A stretch of 64,000 bases of DNA from an uncultured Phascolarctobacterium sp. (GCA_905200645.1 CAJKLD010000005.1:18104-82103); one strand, 5' to 3'. Shown: positions 19,101 to 26,110, numbered from the stretch's first letter. Notes: generated by a model from the sequence alone, not told the origin. Numbers and translations are program-made.

Positions 19101-21346
19101 TTAGCTGCTTGAGCAGCCTCAGGAGCAGAAGTACCAGTAAACGTCGGAGAATGAACGTTGCCACGATTGCCACTTTGGCTAATAAACGCATTATCCCCAT
19201 ACATCAAACCTACGATACCGCCCATATTACCGATATTAAATAATTCCTTAGTAGTATTAGCATCTTGACGCGGGCGAATCTGCTCAGTAACAAAATTATT
19301 GCTATTTCTTGCACCGGTAGCAGTAATCTCACCACCATTATTAGAGGAAAGTTTTATAGTACCGTTTTCCAAATAACCTGCTACGCCACCCACATTATGA
19401 GCGCCAAATACAGTGTTTTCTTTATTTTCGGCATTAGTAATAGTTACACTATTATTTACATCAGTACCTGCAGCGCTGCCAACAATACCGCCAACGTTAC
19501 CAGCATGATAATATTTGCTTGAACCAGTACCATTTGAAGTAGTAGAAACATTACCACCATTATTAGTAACGTTAGTCAAATTAGATGAACCGGTGATTTT
19601 GCCTGCAATACCGCCAATATTAGCAACATCAACATCCACTTTCAATGTATGGACAGGCCCATCTAATCCAGTTTGTTCATTGCCATTTTCATCATATTTA
19701 ACTTTAGTTGAATATTGATATTTTTCGTTAGTCGAACCCGTCGCCGTTACATCTTGAGTATTCACAGCATCACTAATATTAACATTCTCGCCGCTGCCTA
19801 CAATGCCACCAACATTATAACCGCCTTCAATTTTCAAGTTATTTTCAACCTTACTTATATCAGCATATTTGGCAAAACCTGCAATACCGCCAATGTTAAA
19901 AGTGTCAGTTCCTGCGACATTATTAGTATTCTTACCATGAACACGACCAATATTTTCTGCATTATTTATTTCAGCATGATTATTATTAGTACCAGCAATA
20001 CTGCCAACTATACCGCCAACATTACTAGAACCATCAACATTACCCGTATTTAGAATATCGCTAATAGTAGTTGCAGATTTAACATTTTTATCTTCAACCT
20101 TGCCCACAATACCGCCAACATTGTTACCACCGGTTACGTTAATAGAGTTGCGCACGTTTTCAATCGTGGTGTTCTGTGCCAAACCAACCAGCGCGCCAAT
20201 ATCATTGCCTGTACCGGTTATACTACCGCCTGTCAGCAATACATTTCTAATCTCCGCGCCATCGGTCACGCCAAACAAGCCAAGATTGCTATCACCTTTA
20301 ACATTCAAGTCAAAAATAGCGAAATCAATGCCGTCTACGTTGCCTGCCAAACCATCAAATTTACCGGTAAAAGGAGCAGCTGCTGTACCAATAGGTGTAA
20401 AATTGCCAGTAGTCGTACTAATAGCGCCAATGCCGTTACGCAGGGCATAGTTGCCATCAAGATTAGTGTTCATAGCTTGCAGCTGCTTTAAATCGCGCAC
20501 CCACATGTAACCCTTGGCTTTAGTAAGAGCTGATGTAACACCATCATTCTCTTGAATTGTTGCTATTTGGGTAGCATCATTTTTACCAGCATAAGTATTA
20601 CCTACATCATAAGCATTATAGCCAATAACTACATTATCCTTACTGTTGGTTTTAATAAGAATATCTTGGGCTGCCATTTTGTTTTCCAAACCGTTGGTAG
20701 TCAGCAGCTCCGTATCCAGCACAATGCGGTTGCCATCAAAGGTAACATTATTGGCGTTGATATGGCCAAGGCTCATCAGCTCTGCCGGAGTTTGCGGCTG
20801 GTCGCTAGCCAGCATAGCGTTAATATTACCACCATTCGCACCATTAAAGTTTACTAATTTACTTTCATCTAATTTTTTATTCGACACATACAAGCTGCCA
20901 ACATCCACCTGCGCAGAGTTGCCAATAAATACGCCTGCCGGATTAACAATAAATATATTGCCGCCTGCAGTTGATTTCAAAGTGCCGCGAATTTGGGACA
21001 TACTTCCGCCTGCGTCATAGTTTAAAATGTTAAATTGACCATTGCCATCACGGTTGGCAGTATCAAAGTTAACAGTAGCAATAGAGCCAATACTGAATTC
21101 ACCCCATTTTATTACAGCGTTTATCTCTTCTTGCTTAATATTCATGGTGTTATTATCAAACTTTACAGTGTCATCGGGATTTATAATATTACTATTTGGT
21201 CCACCCATAATCCACTGTCCGTTTACCGGCAGCTGGGTATTAGGCATAACCTCGGCATAAGCGCTGGCGCTGTAGCAGAACAGCGCGCCGGTCAGGCACG
21301 CTAATTTTATATAATGGTTTAATCGTTTGCTTTTAGATAATTTCAT
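13181..21346 (-). CDS. Giant two-partner secretion exoprotein (TpsA, filamentous haemagglutinin-like adhesin)
   Basis: About 2,721 residues. Start set at ATG 21346 (MKLSKSKRLNHYIKLACL) behind GAGGTAAAAGCT; an in-frame start at 21388 would overlap tpsB. A signal peptide ends near SASAYA (about residue 32), followed by the TPS secretion domain (QWIMGGPNSNIIN, NPAGVFIGNSAQVDVGSLYVS) recognised by TpsB. Two arrays of GLUG-type repeats (core GGIVG) follow: about 16 copies near residues 380-1000 and 17 near 1640-2200, separated by a beta-helix-like region. Near the C-terminus are two MBG-like domains (VYRIYGDAAI; KAELTITVDDKS), a PDPDPGPGPD linker and a short tail VHFVDGGMRVEA. Probably exported to the cell surface as an adhesin; the ligand is unknown. 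It follows tpsB by 14 bases. Confidence 0.93.
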   Translation of the reverse strand: MKLSKSKRLNHYIKLACLTGALFCYSASAYAEVMPNTQLPVNGQWIMGGPNSNIINPDDTVKFDNNTMNIKQEEINAVIKWGEFSIGSIATVNFDTANRDGNGQFNILNYDAGGSMSQIRGTLKSTAGGNIFIVNPAGVFIGNSAQVDVGSLYVSNKKLDESKLVNFNGANGGNINAMLASDQPQTPAELMSLGHINANNVTFDGNRIVLDTELLTTNGLENKMAAQDILIKTNSKDNVVIGYNAYDVGNTYAGKNDATQIATIQENDGVTSALTKAKGYMWVRDLKQLQAMNTNLDGNYALRNGIGAISTTTGNFTPIGTAAAPFTGKFDGLAGNVDGIDFAIFDLNVKGDSNLGLFGVTDGAEIRNVLLTGGSITGTGNDIGALVGLAQNTTIENVRNSINVTGGNNVGGIVGKVEDKNVKSATTISDILNTGNVDGSSNVGGIVGSIAGTNNNHAEINNAENIGRVHGKNTNNVAGTDTFNIGGIAGFAKYADISKVENNLKIEGGYNVGGIVGSGENVNISDAVNTQDVTATGSTNEKYQYSTKVKYDENGNEQTGLDGPVHTLKVDVDVANIGGIAGKITGSSNLTNVTNNGGNVSTTSNGTGSSKYYHAGNVGGIVGSAAGTDVNNSVTITNAENKENTVFGAHNVGGVAGYLENGTIKLSSNNGGEITATGARNSNNFVTEQIRPRQDANTTKELFNIGNMGGIVGLMYGDNAFISQSGNRGNVHSPTFTGTSAPEAAQAANVGGIVGKIDRSKTQAISENTESLAAVYDCYNRGDIQGYTGIGGIVGFMYNGEVAASDNTGTVKTTRQIADNDERGTINMGGIVGDTTENSGANAVIYNVHNDGIIGDSNFGLYGRHVGGVVGRLSGEVGKTYNTGAIYNGYSVVGGIVGYMADGNINNSFNTGNITVYNRDSVTSQVGGIVGGLAVGPIKIENVYNLGTLRSFNANAGNSVGGIVGGVFNWGGNTKKLEVNNAYTLGNLYAFDNGSKTDNLGAIYGIKHDNVTVNPTHVYYITPEVEEVTTGSNQHDGFKNLNTAGKLNGATFITYADRTNWSKYTDFGFSDASLVDDKKDFGSEGAWRIYNYNAPDGNKITTTPILNAFMPKSNSYFGNNSDGDKQNRENIHSVQYGTAYNPLLTIINANDKGGGKLNTISFDWNKINPDRSASFAVFNGNLSINDFDTNGRLYGGTLYAKGALSINNVYSETKDNDGKTYVNSGDVLLGSGAKLYGSTINVTSGEEKDGTLTNGGKLVNYGTIRSTGQVGTNSSITLQAEGDVEIIGEVTSNGEENVVVPNIGRYPTDPQDKDNNNIGDLQDQIIANIANKDEAMPAVGEYYSRYFTATGKEGDITITSQNGDVDVLLGVAEKGYINSSKDLTIEGKNVYVDSDLSIGKKFVLNAAEDTVLDITNIGAVQLDRANYTDDNDYNIARENARLDFVKHFATVDNTNPDGPTISFGNVANAMITMDLWKGSSFDLASHTTLGSALRNLKVDGVDKGFDLFHIWIDDAEALQGINNITDKDILTYNFALKNDIDAAELTGGKFTAIGGNNGFTGKFNGRGNAIVGLNVENNANAGLFSEVGANGEVSNLNIYSSSFTGGTVGAVAGVNNGNIDNITTFGNRVKSTVANGNAGGTVGTNTGIISNASNNDAVAVSGAGGNVGGIAGKNTGSISSSVANSNVTAMAADAHAIGGVVGVNSGADAKLDTVRSLGIVNGTYNNGTVITDNVGGIAGINKDGAQITKAYNVAQVSGGDNVGGIVGNGTAGNLQEVVSAGDIISSGTNVGGIIGNSETMVINSGRNTGEVTGNENVGGIVGVNGSQSHMNNIINDANATIKGVNNVGGLAGINAGKIVASDMGLVNDGRVYGQTNVGGITGVNTGTIENTNSNITLYVADKRLDAKYFGGVAGRNEGTITSATNTGSVLAEGAEYVGGIVGVNGTLVVDANGNPELDANGNEKFEAGNSAITGAGNSNSGKVVGAKYVGGVAGLNVGSVSGTVTDGITTIENKGIVIATENGAGGVFGENRKDITNNAVLKNSGIVVGKTTDGTGGIIGLNSGNISNSDLINTVDGLVVGMENVGGLIGINKGIVEGGNNSSYYAHQVYNNGTVIGGNGTDVEPVGDDLDNWKSKTITDADGNESTIWYQTNTNSQDIGGLIGSNVVDNNKTGSLTAGYNTGVVEGGTNVGGVVGNNAGTVDQVFNAGVVTGTAVGTVVGNNAGTVTNAYDTKQGVSDNVGNGQTVGGGNNVTINESVGVWTTYGDGNSYGANKLLSVFLTKINFVPEYDNAFKDFVYNAHLQNIIVKAVENGTDDNGNKLYVVNVYKNDGVTKEADGKDKLTLLGHFVNASNNLPNDANAAHSLADFVNSKLTIDDTNVLLKGNTLTTTGGDGVTDAGTYRIFNTQQINVVEGNHNNLGFDITDINVDSDGQPGKIDDVDVKKAQISLTLDDVYRIYGDAAIDNKTVAVFNHIFGGKGNKDYGFTINGNNVTMNQKLVDELMNGVLKHSIKADGAADNLAEGKTTNDVDTYDWSLQAILDNNNNLSANYELVGDNGGVYTGIGKSHVDKAELTITVDDKSIQVGEKEPAYTGQFSGLTNGDTEETLKLGYDLDGDFDSSAKKVYEDKIGVLIGNNGGVYLDKNSIENILKNYKVTIDPGTLTVTDSGTKPDPDPGPGPDNPHNWQAEDKYPWYQWDKQRHERERKAEVHFVDGGMRVEA

Positions 21347-21360
21347 AGCTTTTACCTCGC

Positions 21361-23019
21361 TTAAAACATCTTGTATACCTGGAACCACATCCGTCCGTCA
21401 TGGTTGTGATCTTCGCTTATATTATCTTCGCCGTTTATTTTCCGGGCATAGTCAAATTGTGCGTACCAGTCGCCGGGCTTAGCATAGCGCAGTCCCACGC
21501 CCCAGCCCGCCAAATTGCGGTGCTCGCCGTAGCCCTTGCTGCGCGTTACCTCGCCCACGTCGATAAAGGCCGCCGCTTCCAAGCCTTCTACGCCCGTCGC
21601 CCGGCGCAGCTCCACCGTCGCCGTATAGCCTACGTCGCCGCTGGTTTCGCTGGCAGGATATGCCCGCACGCCGCTCATGCCGCCAAGATAAAAACGCTCG
21701 CTGCCGTCCAGTCCGCGGCTGGCAAGCTGCGCGCTGGCGTTAAAGCGCAAATTCCACAGCTTCCAATAGCGCACATGGTTAAAATCTGCCGTCAGTTTGT
21801 GATAGCCGCCGTCGTAATAAGCGCCGCCGTTATCTGTCTCAATATCGCCGTACCAGTAAATTAAGTTGCCGCCGGTAAACCGGTTCGGCAGATATTCACT
21901 GAAGGCTACGCCTGCGTGGAATACGTCCGCGCTTTTTTCGGTGCCTATCTTCCAGTTCAGCTGGGGAATTAAATCAAAACGCATATCGTCGGTAATTTTT
22001 CTATGGTCATAACCGTAAATGGCGGTCAGCTTTTTGCTTTTATCGCGATAAATCGGCGTCAGGCCGTAAAAGCTGAAGCCCTCGGATTCGCCGGTCGGGT
22101 TCCAAAAGTTTACCGTGCCCAAATCGTAGCTGCTTTTGCTGTAGCCAATGCCCCAGCGCGTGCCGCGTCCGCCGATGGCTGTTTCGTAGTTTACGCCGTA
22201 GTTTTTGGTGTGCTTGTTGCTGATATAGCCGGTAATGCCAATTTTATCGCCCTGGTGTCCGGGATTATTTATTTCGGTATGGATGCCGTAGCGGTAACGT
22301 CCGCTGCTTTTGCTGCCGCCGTTATCGGCAAAAATATAGTTGTTCCATACGCGGCGTTCCAGCACTTCTACATCTAATGAAGTGGTCGCAGGCTTGCTGC
22401 CCGGCTGTAAAATGCCGCGGCCAATAACTCCCGGCAAATCGTTTAAATTATTCAGCACGCTTTCCAGCTTTTTATCCGTGATTACCTCGCCGCTGTGCAG
22501 GGGCTTCATAAATCTTTGGATTACTCTGTCCGCTACGTCGCTGCCGTTAACCTTGAGGTTGATTTTATCGAAGCTGGCAACGTAAACCTTAATCTCCAGC
22601 TTGCCGTCGGCAACTTCCTGCGGCGGCACTACTGCCTGCGCTACGGTAAAGCCGCGCAGGCGCGCATATTCGCTGATGGCAGCCGTCAAAGCAGGCAGCT
22701 CGTCCATACCCACGCTGCGGTGGCTGTAGCCGGCCAATATTTTTTGCAGTTCCCCCAGCTCATCGGGCAGCTCAAAGCCTGTAAGCACTATTTCTTTAAC
22801 ATAAAACGCGGGTTTTTCGGCAGTGCCGCTGTTGCCCCCGGGGACAGCTTCCTGATTTTTCTGCTCGTCAGTTACCTTTACCTCCTGCTCGCCGGTACGG
22901 TTATAAGGATGCGTGGTAACTGCTTCCTTGTCAAAGCTTGGCAGGGGAGAAGCAGCAAAAGCGGTTGTACAAATAGCGGCGAACAGCATCGCCGTAGTAA
23001 TAACACCTATTTTTTTCAT
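21361..23019 (-). CDS. Two-partner secretion outer-membrane transporter (TpsB, ShlB/FhaC/HecB family)
   Basis: A 552-residue Omp85-superfamily protein. Signal peptide MKKIGVITTAMLFAAICTTA (cleavage near AFA-AS), then a POTRA region starting at FYVKEIVLTGFELP (about residue 72), then a 16-strand-type haemolysin-activator barrel with family motifs GGMSGVRAYP and the final residues WFQVYKMF ending in phenylalanine, as outer-membrane barrels do. It translocates TpsA, encoded 14 bases downstream, across the outer membrane; this is the clearest sign that the organism is diderm. Ribosome binding site AAAGGAG precedes the ATG. A run of seven G lies in its upstream region (23097-23103). Confidence 0.95.
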   Translation of the reverse strand: MKKIGVITTAMLFAAICTTAFAASPLPSFDKEAVTTHPYNRTGEQEVKVTDEQKNQEAVPGGNSGTAEKPAFYVKEIVLTGFELPDELGELQKILAGYSHRSVGMDELPALTAAISEYARLRGFTVAQAVVPPQEVADGKLEIKVYVASFDKINLKVNGSDVADRVIQRFMKPLHSGEVITDKKLESVLNNLNDLPGVIGRGILQPGSKPATTSLDVEVLERRVWNNYIFADNGGSKSSGRYRYGIHTEINNPGHQGDKIGITGYISNKHTKNYGVNYETAIGGRGTRWGIGYSKSSYDLGTVNFWNPTGESEGFSFYGLTPIYRDKSKKLTAIYGYDHRKITDDMRFDLIPQLNWKIGTEKSADVFHAGVAFSEYLPNRFTGGNLIYWYGDIETDNGGAYYDGGYHKLTADFNHVRYWKLWNLRFNASAQLASRGLDGSERFYLGGMSGVRAYPASETSGDVGYTATVELRRATGVEGLEAAAFIDVGEVTRSKGYGEHRNLAGWGVGLRYAKPGDWYAQFDYARKINGEDNISEDHNHDGRMWFQVYKMF

Positions 23020-23108
23020 TTTGCAAGGCTCCTTTAAATTACATTAAGAGAAAAATAATTATGGCTTGTATCCTATTTTATGTCATGCACAGTTGTCCCC
23101 CCCGGTCA

Positions 23109-23137
23109 AACAAAATCCGTATTAAACGGATTTTGTT
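23109..23137 (-). terminator. Hairpin between XRE regulator and tpsB
   Basis: Perfect 12-bp stem AACAAAATCCGT / ACGGATTTTGTT with a 5-base loop, 52 bases after the stop codon of the XRE gene; the arm itself ends in TTTTGTTT. It may end the XRE transcript but the T-run is short, so partial read-through into tpsBA is possible. Confidence 0.6.
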
Positions 23138-23189
23138 AAGCAAGGCCGGCCTTTCGCTGCCGGTAACCAAGCGTTAAACCATTTTATAA

Positions 23190-23492
23190 TTATTTCTTCA
23201 TGGCCAACAGTGCATTAGCAAAATCAGTCAAAGAAAATAATCCCTGTTCCTGCTGCATTTTTTGCGGCTCGCCGTCAATATCCACAAAAAAATCGCGTAC
23301 CGGACATTGCAGCGCTTCACTTAATTTAAGAAGATTTTCTAAGGTACAGTGACTGCGTCCACATTCTATATTGCTCAGGCTGGCCTGGCTGATGCCAATT
23401 TTTTCGGCCATATCCTTCTGCGAAAATTGGTTTACAAGACGCAGATATTTAATTCTAGCGCCAACCTTAGTTACTTTTTCACTTACCATCAT
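23190..23492 (-). CDS. XRE-family helix-turn-helix transcriptional regulator
   Basis: Start set at ATG 23492 behind a strong GGAGGAG, giving 100 residues. The Cro/CI-type HTH is IKYLRLVNQFSQKDMAEKIG ISQASLSNIECGR in about residues 14-46; the remainder (ENLLKLSEALQCPVRDFF) matches the usual SinR/XRE core, with a short C-terminal tail. It is cytosolic and probably binds DNA as a dimer. It lies 170 bases upstream of tpsB on the same strand, so the adhesin operon is a natural candidate target, but no operator is recognised. Its own promoter (23651-23679) contains a run of eight G in the spacer. Confidence 0.88.
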   Translation of the reverse strand: MMVSEKVTKVGARIKYLRLVNQFSQKDMAEKIGISQASLSNIECGRSHCTLENLLKLSEALQCPVRDFFVDIDGEPQKMQQEQGLFSLTDFANALLAMKK

Positions 23493-23650
23493 AAATACTC
23501 CTCCGTAAGCGCTGAGCTGCTTTTTTACGCATGTCCGGCACAAATAAACGCGCGGCCGGACGTAATAAATTTACAGAACGCAAATATAAGCTCTCATCAT
23601 TTTTCATAATTTTTACATATAATTTTCTATTATTACATATTTTCAAGCAT

Positions 23651-23679
23651 ATTATAGCATTATTTCTCCCCCCCCGCAA
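23651..23679 (-). promoter_or_regulatory. Promoter of the XRE gene with a G8 tract in the spacer
   Basis: Minus strand TTGCGG (23674-23679), 17-base spacer, TATAAT (23651-23656), leaving a leader of about 150 bases before ATG 23492. Eight consecutive G (plus C at 23668-23675) span the end of the -35 box and the spacer, so slippage would change spacing. Confidence 0.6.
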
Positions 23680-23682
23680 GCA

Positions 23683-23762
23683 AAAGTTCGCGCAGCGAAC
23701 TTTCCTTGACTATTATTTATTTCCACTAGGCGCCGCAAACGCTCCGACCGCCGTCCGGAGCG
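23683..23762. other. Intergenic hairpins
   Basis: Between the XRE promoter and the terminator at 23798 there is no gene. Two inverted repeats are seen: AAAGTTCGC/GCGAACTTT (23683-23703, 3-base loop) and ACGCTCCG/CGGAGCGT (about 23734-23762). Neither is followed by a clear T-run. Role unknown. Confidence 0.45.
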
Positions 23763-23797
23763 TCTTTGCTACGTTAATTTTCTGCATAAACTTTGGC

Positions 23798-23847
23798 AAA
23801 AAAAAAGCCGCAGATACCATGCTCTCTATCAAGCATGATATCTGCGG
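23798..23847 (-). terminator. Terminator of the thioesterase operon
   Basis: Stem CCGCAGATA...ATGCT / AGCAT...TATCTGCGG (plus 23808-23847) followed on the minus strand by nine T. It lies 36 bases after the stop codon of the gene at 23883-24410. Confidence 0.92.
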
Positions 23848-23882
23848 AATTTTTATCGTTTGGCAATTATAAATTTAATCTA

Positions 23883-24410
23883 TTATTTTACTAACGCGCG
23901 CATTTCCTCCGCCGTCAAGGTAAAATATTCTTTCACGGTATACAACTCGCGGCGGCCGCGGCAGTCGGCAAACAACGCTACATCCACATCGGGAACGCTT
24001 CCCAAGGCTTCAGCCAAGCTTTTGCCGTTTTTGGCGTAGGCTTCAAAGCGCAGCACCAGCTTTTTGCCCGTACCGGCAGGCACCAACAGGGCTTCAAAAT
24101 AATCGTCGTCGCGCAGCACGCCCTCTAAATTTACCTTGCCGCGCAGCAGCACGTCGTCATACTGCTCCTGCGGCAGATAAATGCGCATATAGGCGTCTAA
24201 AATGGTACCCTCCTGCTTGCCAATATTATCAAAAGGAACCTCCAGCTGAAAATCAAGACGCCCGCCTTTAGCGGCAGTTTTCACTGCCTGCGTGCGCTCT
24301 TTAGTCAACAGGCGCATTTGCGCATCACCCTGCACAGCAATATATAAAGCTACCACTGCGCAGCCCAGAATCGCCAGACCTATCAGAATACCAATCACAG
24401 TCACCAGCAT
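23883..24410 (-). CDS. Single-pass membrane-anchored protein of unknown function
   Basis: 175 residues, not recognised. An N-terminal hydrophobic segment (about residues 4-27, VIGILIGLAILGCAVVALYIA) with little positive charge before it is followed by a soluble domain rich in alternating hydrophobic residues (GRLDFQLEVPFDNIG, KLVLRFEAYAKNG), suggesting a beta-sheet domain, possibly outside the membrane. Ribosome binding site GGAGGAAG precedes ATG 24410. It is the last gene of a three-gene operon (thioesterase, CofE-like, this) with 12 bases to the gene before it, and a terminator follows. Confidence 0.75.
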   Translation of the reverse strand: MLVTVIGILIGLAILGCAVVALYIAVQGDAQMRLLTKERTQAVKTAAKGGRLDFQLEVPFDNIGKQEGTILDAYMRIYLPQEQYDDVLLRGKVNLEGVLRDDDYFEALLVPAGTGKKLVLRFEAYAKNGKSLAEALGSVPDVDVALFADCRGRRELYTVKEYFTLTAEEMRALVK

Positions 24411-24422
24411 TTTTCTTCCTCC

Positions 24423-25067
24423 TTACGCCCGATGATAATTTTTAATAATACAAATAGGCGTTTTTTCACTGCCGTTGCCAAAGGGATTATCAATCAAAAT
24501 TTCGGCTACCTTGTCGGCGTCAACTCCCTTAGAAACTCCCAGTACTGCGCTGCGCTTTAAATCGTTGACGTCGGCAATAGCCGCGCCAAAGCAGCCGCAG
24601 GCTTTGGTAATTTCTTCCGCCACCTTGGCAGGCTGCGCGGGTCCGTACACAACATGCTTATCATAGGGAGGCATGGTGCCGGTAATATCGTCAATCAAGC
24701 GTGCCTGCTCCCCGGCCAAGCGATAAAAGGTACCGCTGATGCCCACGCATTTAGCGGCAAAGCCGCAAATTACGGCATACAAAACGCGCATACCGCCCTC
24801 GGCGTCAATCAAAGCCTGCATACTGTACCAGCTGCTGATGCTGCCCTTAGACGGAAATAAATGACACAGGGTTTTAGCCAAAAAACCCGGCTTAAACTCC
24901 TCACAGCGCAGAGCGCGTCCCTGCGTAATCGCCACCACGCTTTCTGCCGCGCAGACTACATCGTCAGGACCGATTTTATCTTTGCCAAATTCCAAAATCG
25001 CATCGCAAATATTGTCATGATGCGTCAAAATTCTGGTGGGCACAGGAATAATTTCATATTTTTTCAT
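24423..25067 (-). CDS. CofE/FbiB-like (coenzyme F420-0:L-glutamate ligase family) protein
   Basis: 214 residues; start at ATG 25067 (MKKYEIIPVPTRILTHHD) behind GGAGGAG. The N-terminus, the AAESVVAITQGR segment and the later ADVNDLKRSAVLGVSKG stretch resemble F420-0:gamma-glutamyl ligases. No other F420 biosynthesis gene is in the window, and Negativicutes are not known as F420 producers, so the enzyme probably adds glutamate to, or otherwise acts on, another substrate. It sits in an operon with an acyl-CoA thioesterase (5-base gap) and a membrane-anchored protein. Family membership is fairly sure; the reaction is not. Confidence 0.75.
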   Translation of the reverse strand: MKKYEIIPVPTRILTHHDNICDAILEFGKDKIGPDDVVCAAESVVAITQGRALRCEEFKPGFLAKTLCHLFPSKGSISSWYSMQALIDAEGGMRVLYAVICGFAAKCVGISGTFYRLAGEQARLIDDITGTMPPYDKHVVYGPAQPAKVAEEITKACGCFGAAIADVNDLKRSAVLGVSKGVDADKVAEILIDNPFGNGSEKTPICIIKNYHRA

Positions 25068-25071
25068 ACTT

Positions 25072-25494
25072 TCACTCCTCCGCAGCCTTTTGCGCTGCAT
25101 ATACCTTCTGAATTTTATCAAACCAACGCGGCTCCAGGCGGATAACCCGCCCTTCTTTGTCCGTAAATACGTTGCGCGTGTGGCCTTCTACCGCCACGGC
25201 GCCGTCGCGCAGACGGATAACTTTATAATCAAATTCCATCTTCGCTTTATTAAAGGCGCTCATTTTTACCTGCACCTCAAAATCATCATCAAAGGTACAG
25301 GAATTTTTATATTGCGCTTTAACCTCCGTAATCGGAAAAATAATTCCGGCAGCCATCAGCTCGCCTAAAGTAATGCCGCAGGCTCTTAAATACGCCACGC
25401 GCCCCATTTCAAACCAGCGCAGATAATTGGCGTGATGCACAACGCCCATCATATCGGTCTCTACAAAGCGAACCCTATCACGAATAGTAATCAT
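25072..25494 (-). CDS. YbgC/4HBT-type acyl-CoA thioesterase
   Basis: 140-residue hotdog-fold thioesterase. The active-site motif ETDMMGVVHHANYLRWFE is at residues 12-29, with the catalytic Asp in the D-x-x-G-x-V-x-H-x-x-Y pattern. YbgC-like enzymes hydrolyse short-chain or hydroxybenzoyl-type acyl-CoA. First gene of the operon running to 23883; a likely start is ATG 25494 followed by MITIRDRVRFV. No strong promoter is recognised upstream. Confidence 0.9.
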   Translation of the reverse strand: MITIRDRVRFVETDMMGVVHHANYLRWFEMGRVAYLRACGITLGELMAAGIIFPITEVKAQYKNSCTFDDDFEVQVKMSAFNKAKMEFDYKVIRLRDGAVAVEGHTRNVFTDKEGRVIRLEPRWFDKIQKVYAAQKAAEE

Positions 25495-25684
25495 CTAAAA
25501 ATCCTTTCATTGTGAAAAAACTAAAACACTTGCAGCATAATCAGCCAAGCCTTTGCGGCTGATGCTAATATTTAATTATAACACTTTTTTATATAAATTA
25601 CTGCTAATTTCTGCTTGTCACAAATTTTTTTCTTGTCAGCTCTGTTCACATGCTAAAATAGTACGCGCCGACAACGGCAAAAGG

Positions 25685-25713
25685 TTGCGCCTATTTTCCG
25701 CCTATGTTATAAT
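25685..25713 (+). promoter_or_regulatory. Promoter of tRNA-Arg
   Basis: TTGCGC (25685-25690), 17-base spacer, TATAAT (25708-25713), 13 bases before the mature tRNA 5' end. Confidence 0.8.
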
Positions 25714-25726
25714 GATACAGTAATTT

Positions 25727-25801
25727 GCGCCTGTAGCTCAGTGGATAGAGCAGTGGTCTCCGGAACCGCGTGCGGAGGTTCGATTCCTCTCAGGCGCACC
25801 A
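25727..25801 (+). tRNA. tRNA-Arg (anticodon CCG)
   Basis: 75 nt with encoded CCA. Acceptor stem GCGCCTG / CAGGCGC, D arm with GCTCAGTGGATAGAGC, anticodon loop CTCCGGA giving anticodon CCG (reads CGG), T arm GGAGGTTCGATTCCTC. Single tRNA unit with its own promoter; followed by a terminator at 25815-25858. Confidence 0.97.
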
Positions 25802-25814
25802 TTTTTACAATAAT

Positions 25815-25858
25815 TCCCCGAAAATCCTTTATTTATGAATTTTTCGGGGATTTTTTAT
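25815..25858 (+). terminator. Terminator of tRNA-Arg
   Basis: Stem TCCCCGAAAA / TTTTTCGGGGA with an AT-rich loop followed by TTTTTT, 14 bases after the tRNA 3' end. Confidence 0.92.
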
Positions 25859-25865
25859 ACGTGCC

Positions 25866-25894
25866 TTGTTTTACACGTGTATACGTGTTATAAT
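25866..25894 (+). promoter_or_regulatory. hicAB promoter with a palindromic operator in the spacer
   Basis: TTGTTT (25866-25871), 17-base spacer, TATAAT (25889-25894). A perfect inverted repeat ACACGT-GTAT-ACGTGT (25873-25888) fills the spacer exactly between the two boxes, the place expected for HicB autorepression. Confidence 0.85.
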
Positions 25895-25924
25895 ATTCTT
25901 AACCTAAAACAAGGAAGTGATACA

Positions 25925-26110
25925 ATGGTCACAATGAAAGATAAAGACTTGTTGAATCTTCTAATAAAAAACGGTTGGGAATGTGTCAGTATAAGAGGCA
26001 GTCATCATCGGTTAAAGAAAGGAAATAAAACAGAAGTAATACCGGTTCATGGTCAAGATATGAAAATAGGCTTGTTAAAGAAAATTTTAAAAAGAACAGG
26101 ACTTGAGTAA
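25925..26110 (+). CDS. hicA: HicA mRNA interferase toxin
   Basis: 61 residues; start at ATG 25925 (MVTMKDKDLLNLLIKNGW) behind AAGGAAGTG; the frame is open upstream but that part overlaps the promoter. HicA toxins are small double-stranded-RNA-binding-fold ribonucleases that cleave mRNA; the catalytic histidine lies in RGSHHRLKKG (about residues 27-34), and the VIPVHGQDMKIGLLKKIL ending is typical. It precedes the antitoxin gene hicB by 49 bases, the usual toxin-first order. Located directly after tRNA-Arg. Confidence 0.93.
   Translation: MVTMKDKDLLNLLIKNGWECVSIRGSHHRLKKGNKTEVIPVHGQDMKIGLLKKILKRTGLE

Noticed and set aside
13183..21304. Many plus-strand open frames of 60-200 codons opposite the adhesin gene
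   Set aside because: They are low-complexity mirror images of the repeated GLUG codons, without ribosome binding sites, and change frame with the repeats.
23479..23679. 66-codon minus frame upstream of and overlapping the XRE gene
   Set aside because: It covers the XRE leader in another frame, lacks a binding site and shows no protein-like composition.
24423..25067. Evidence for F420 metabolism
   Set aside because: A single CofE-like gene without CofC, CofD or CofGH and in a thioesterase operon does not support it.
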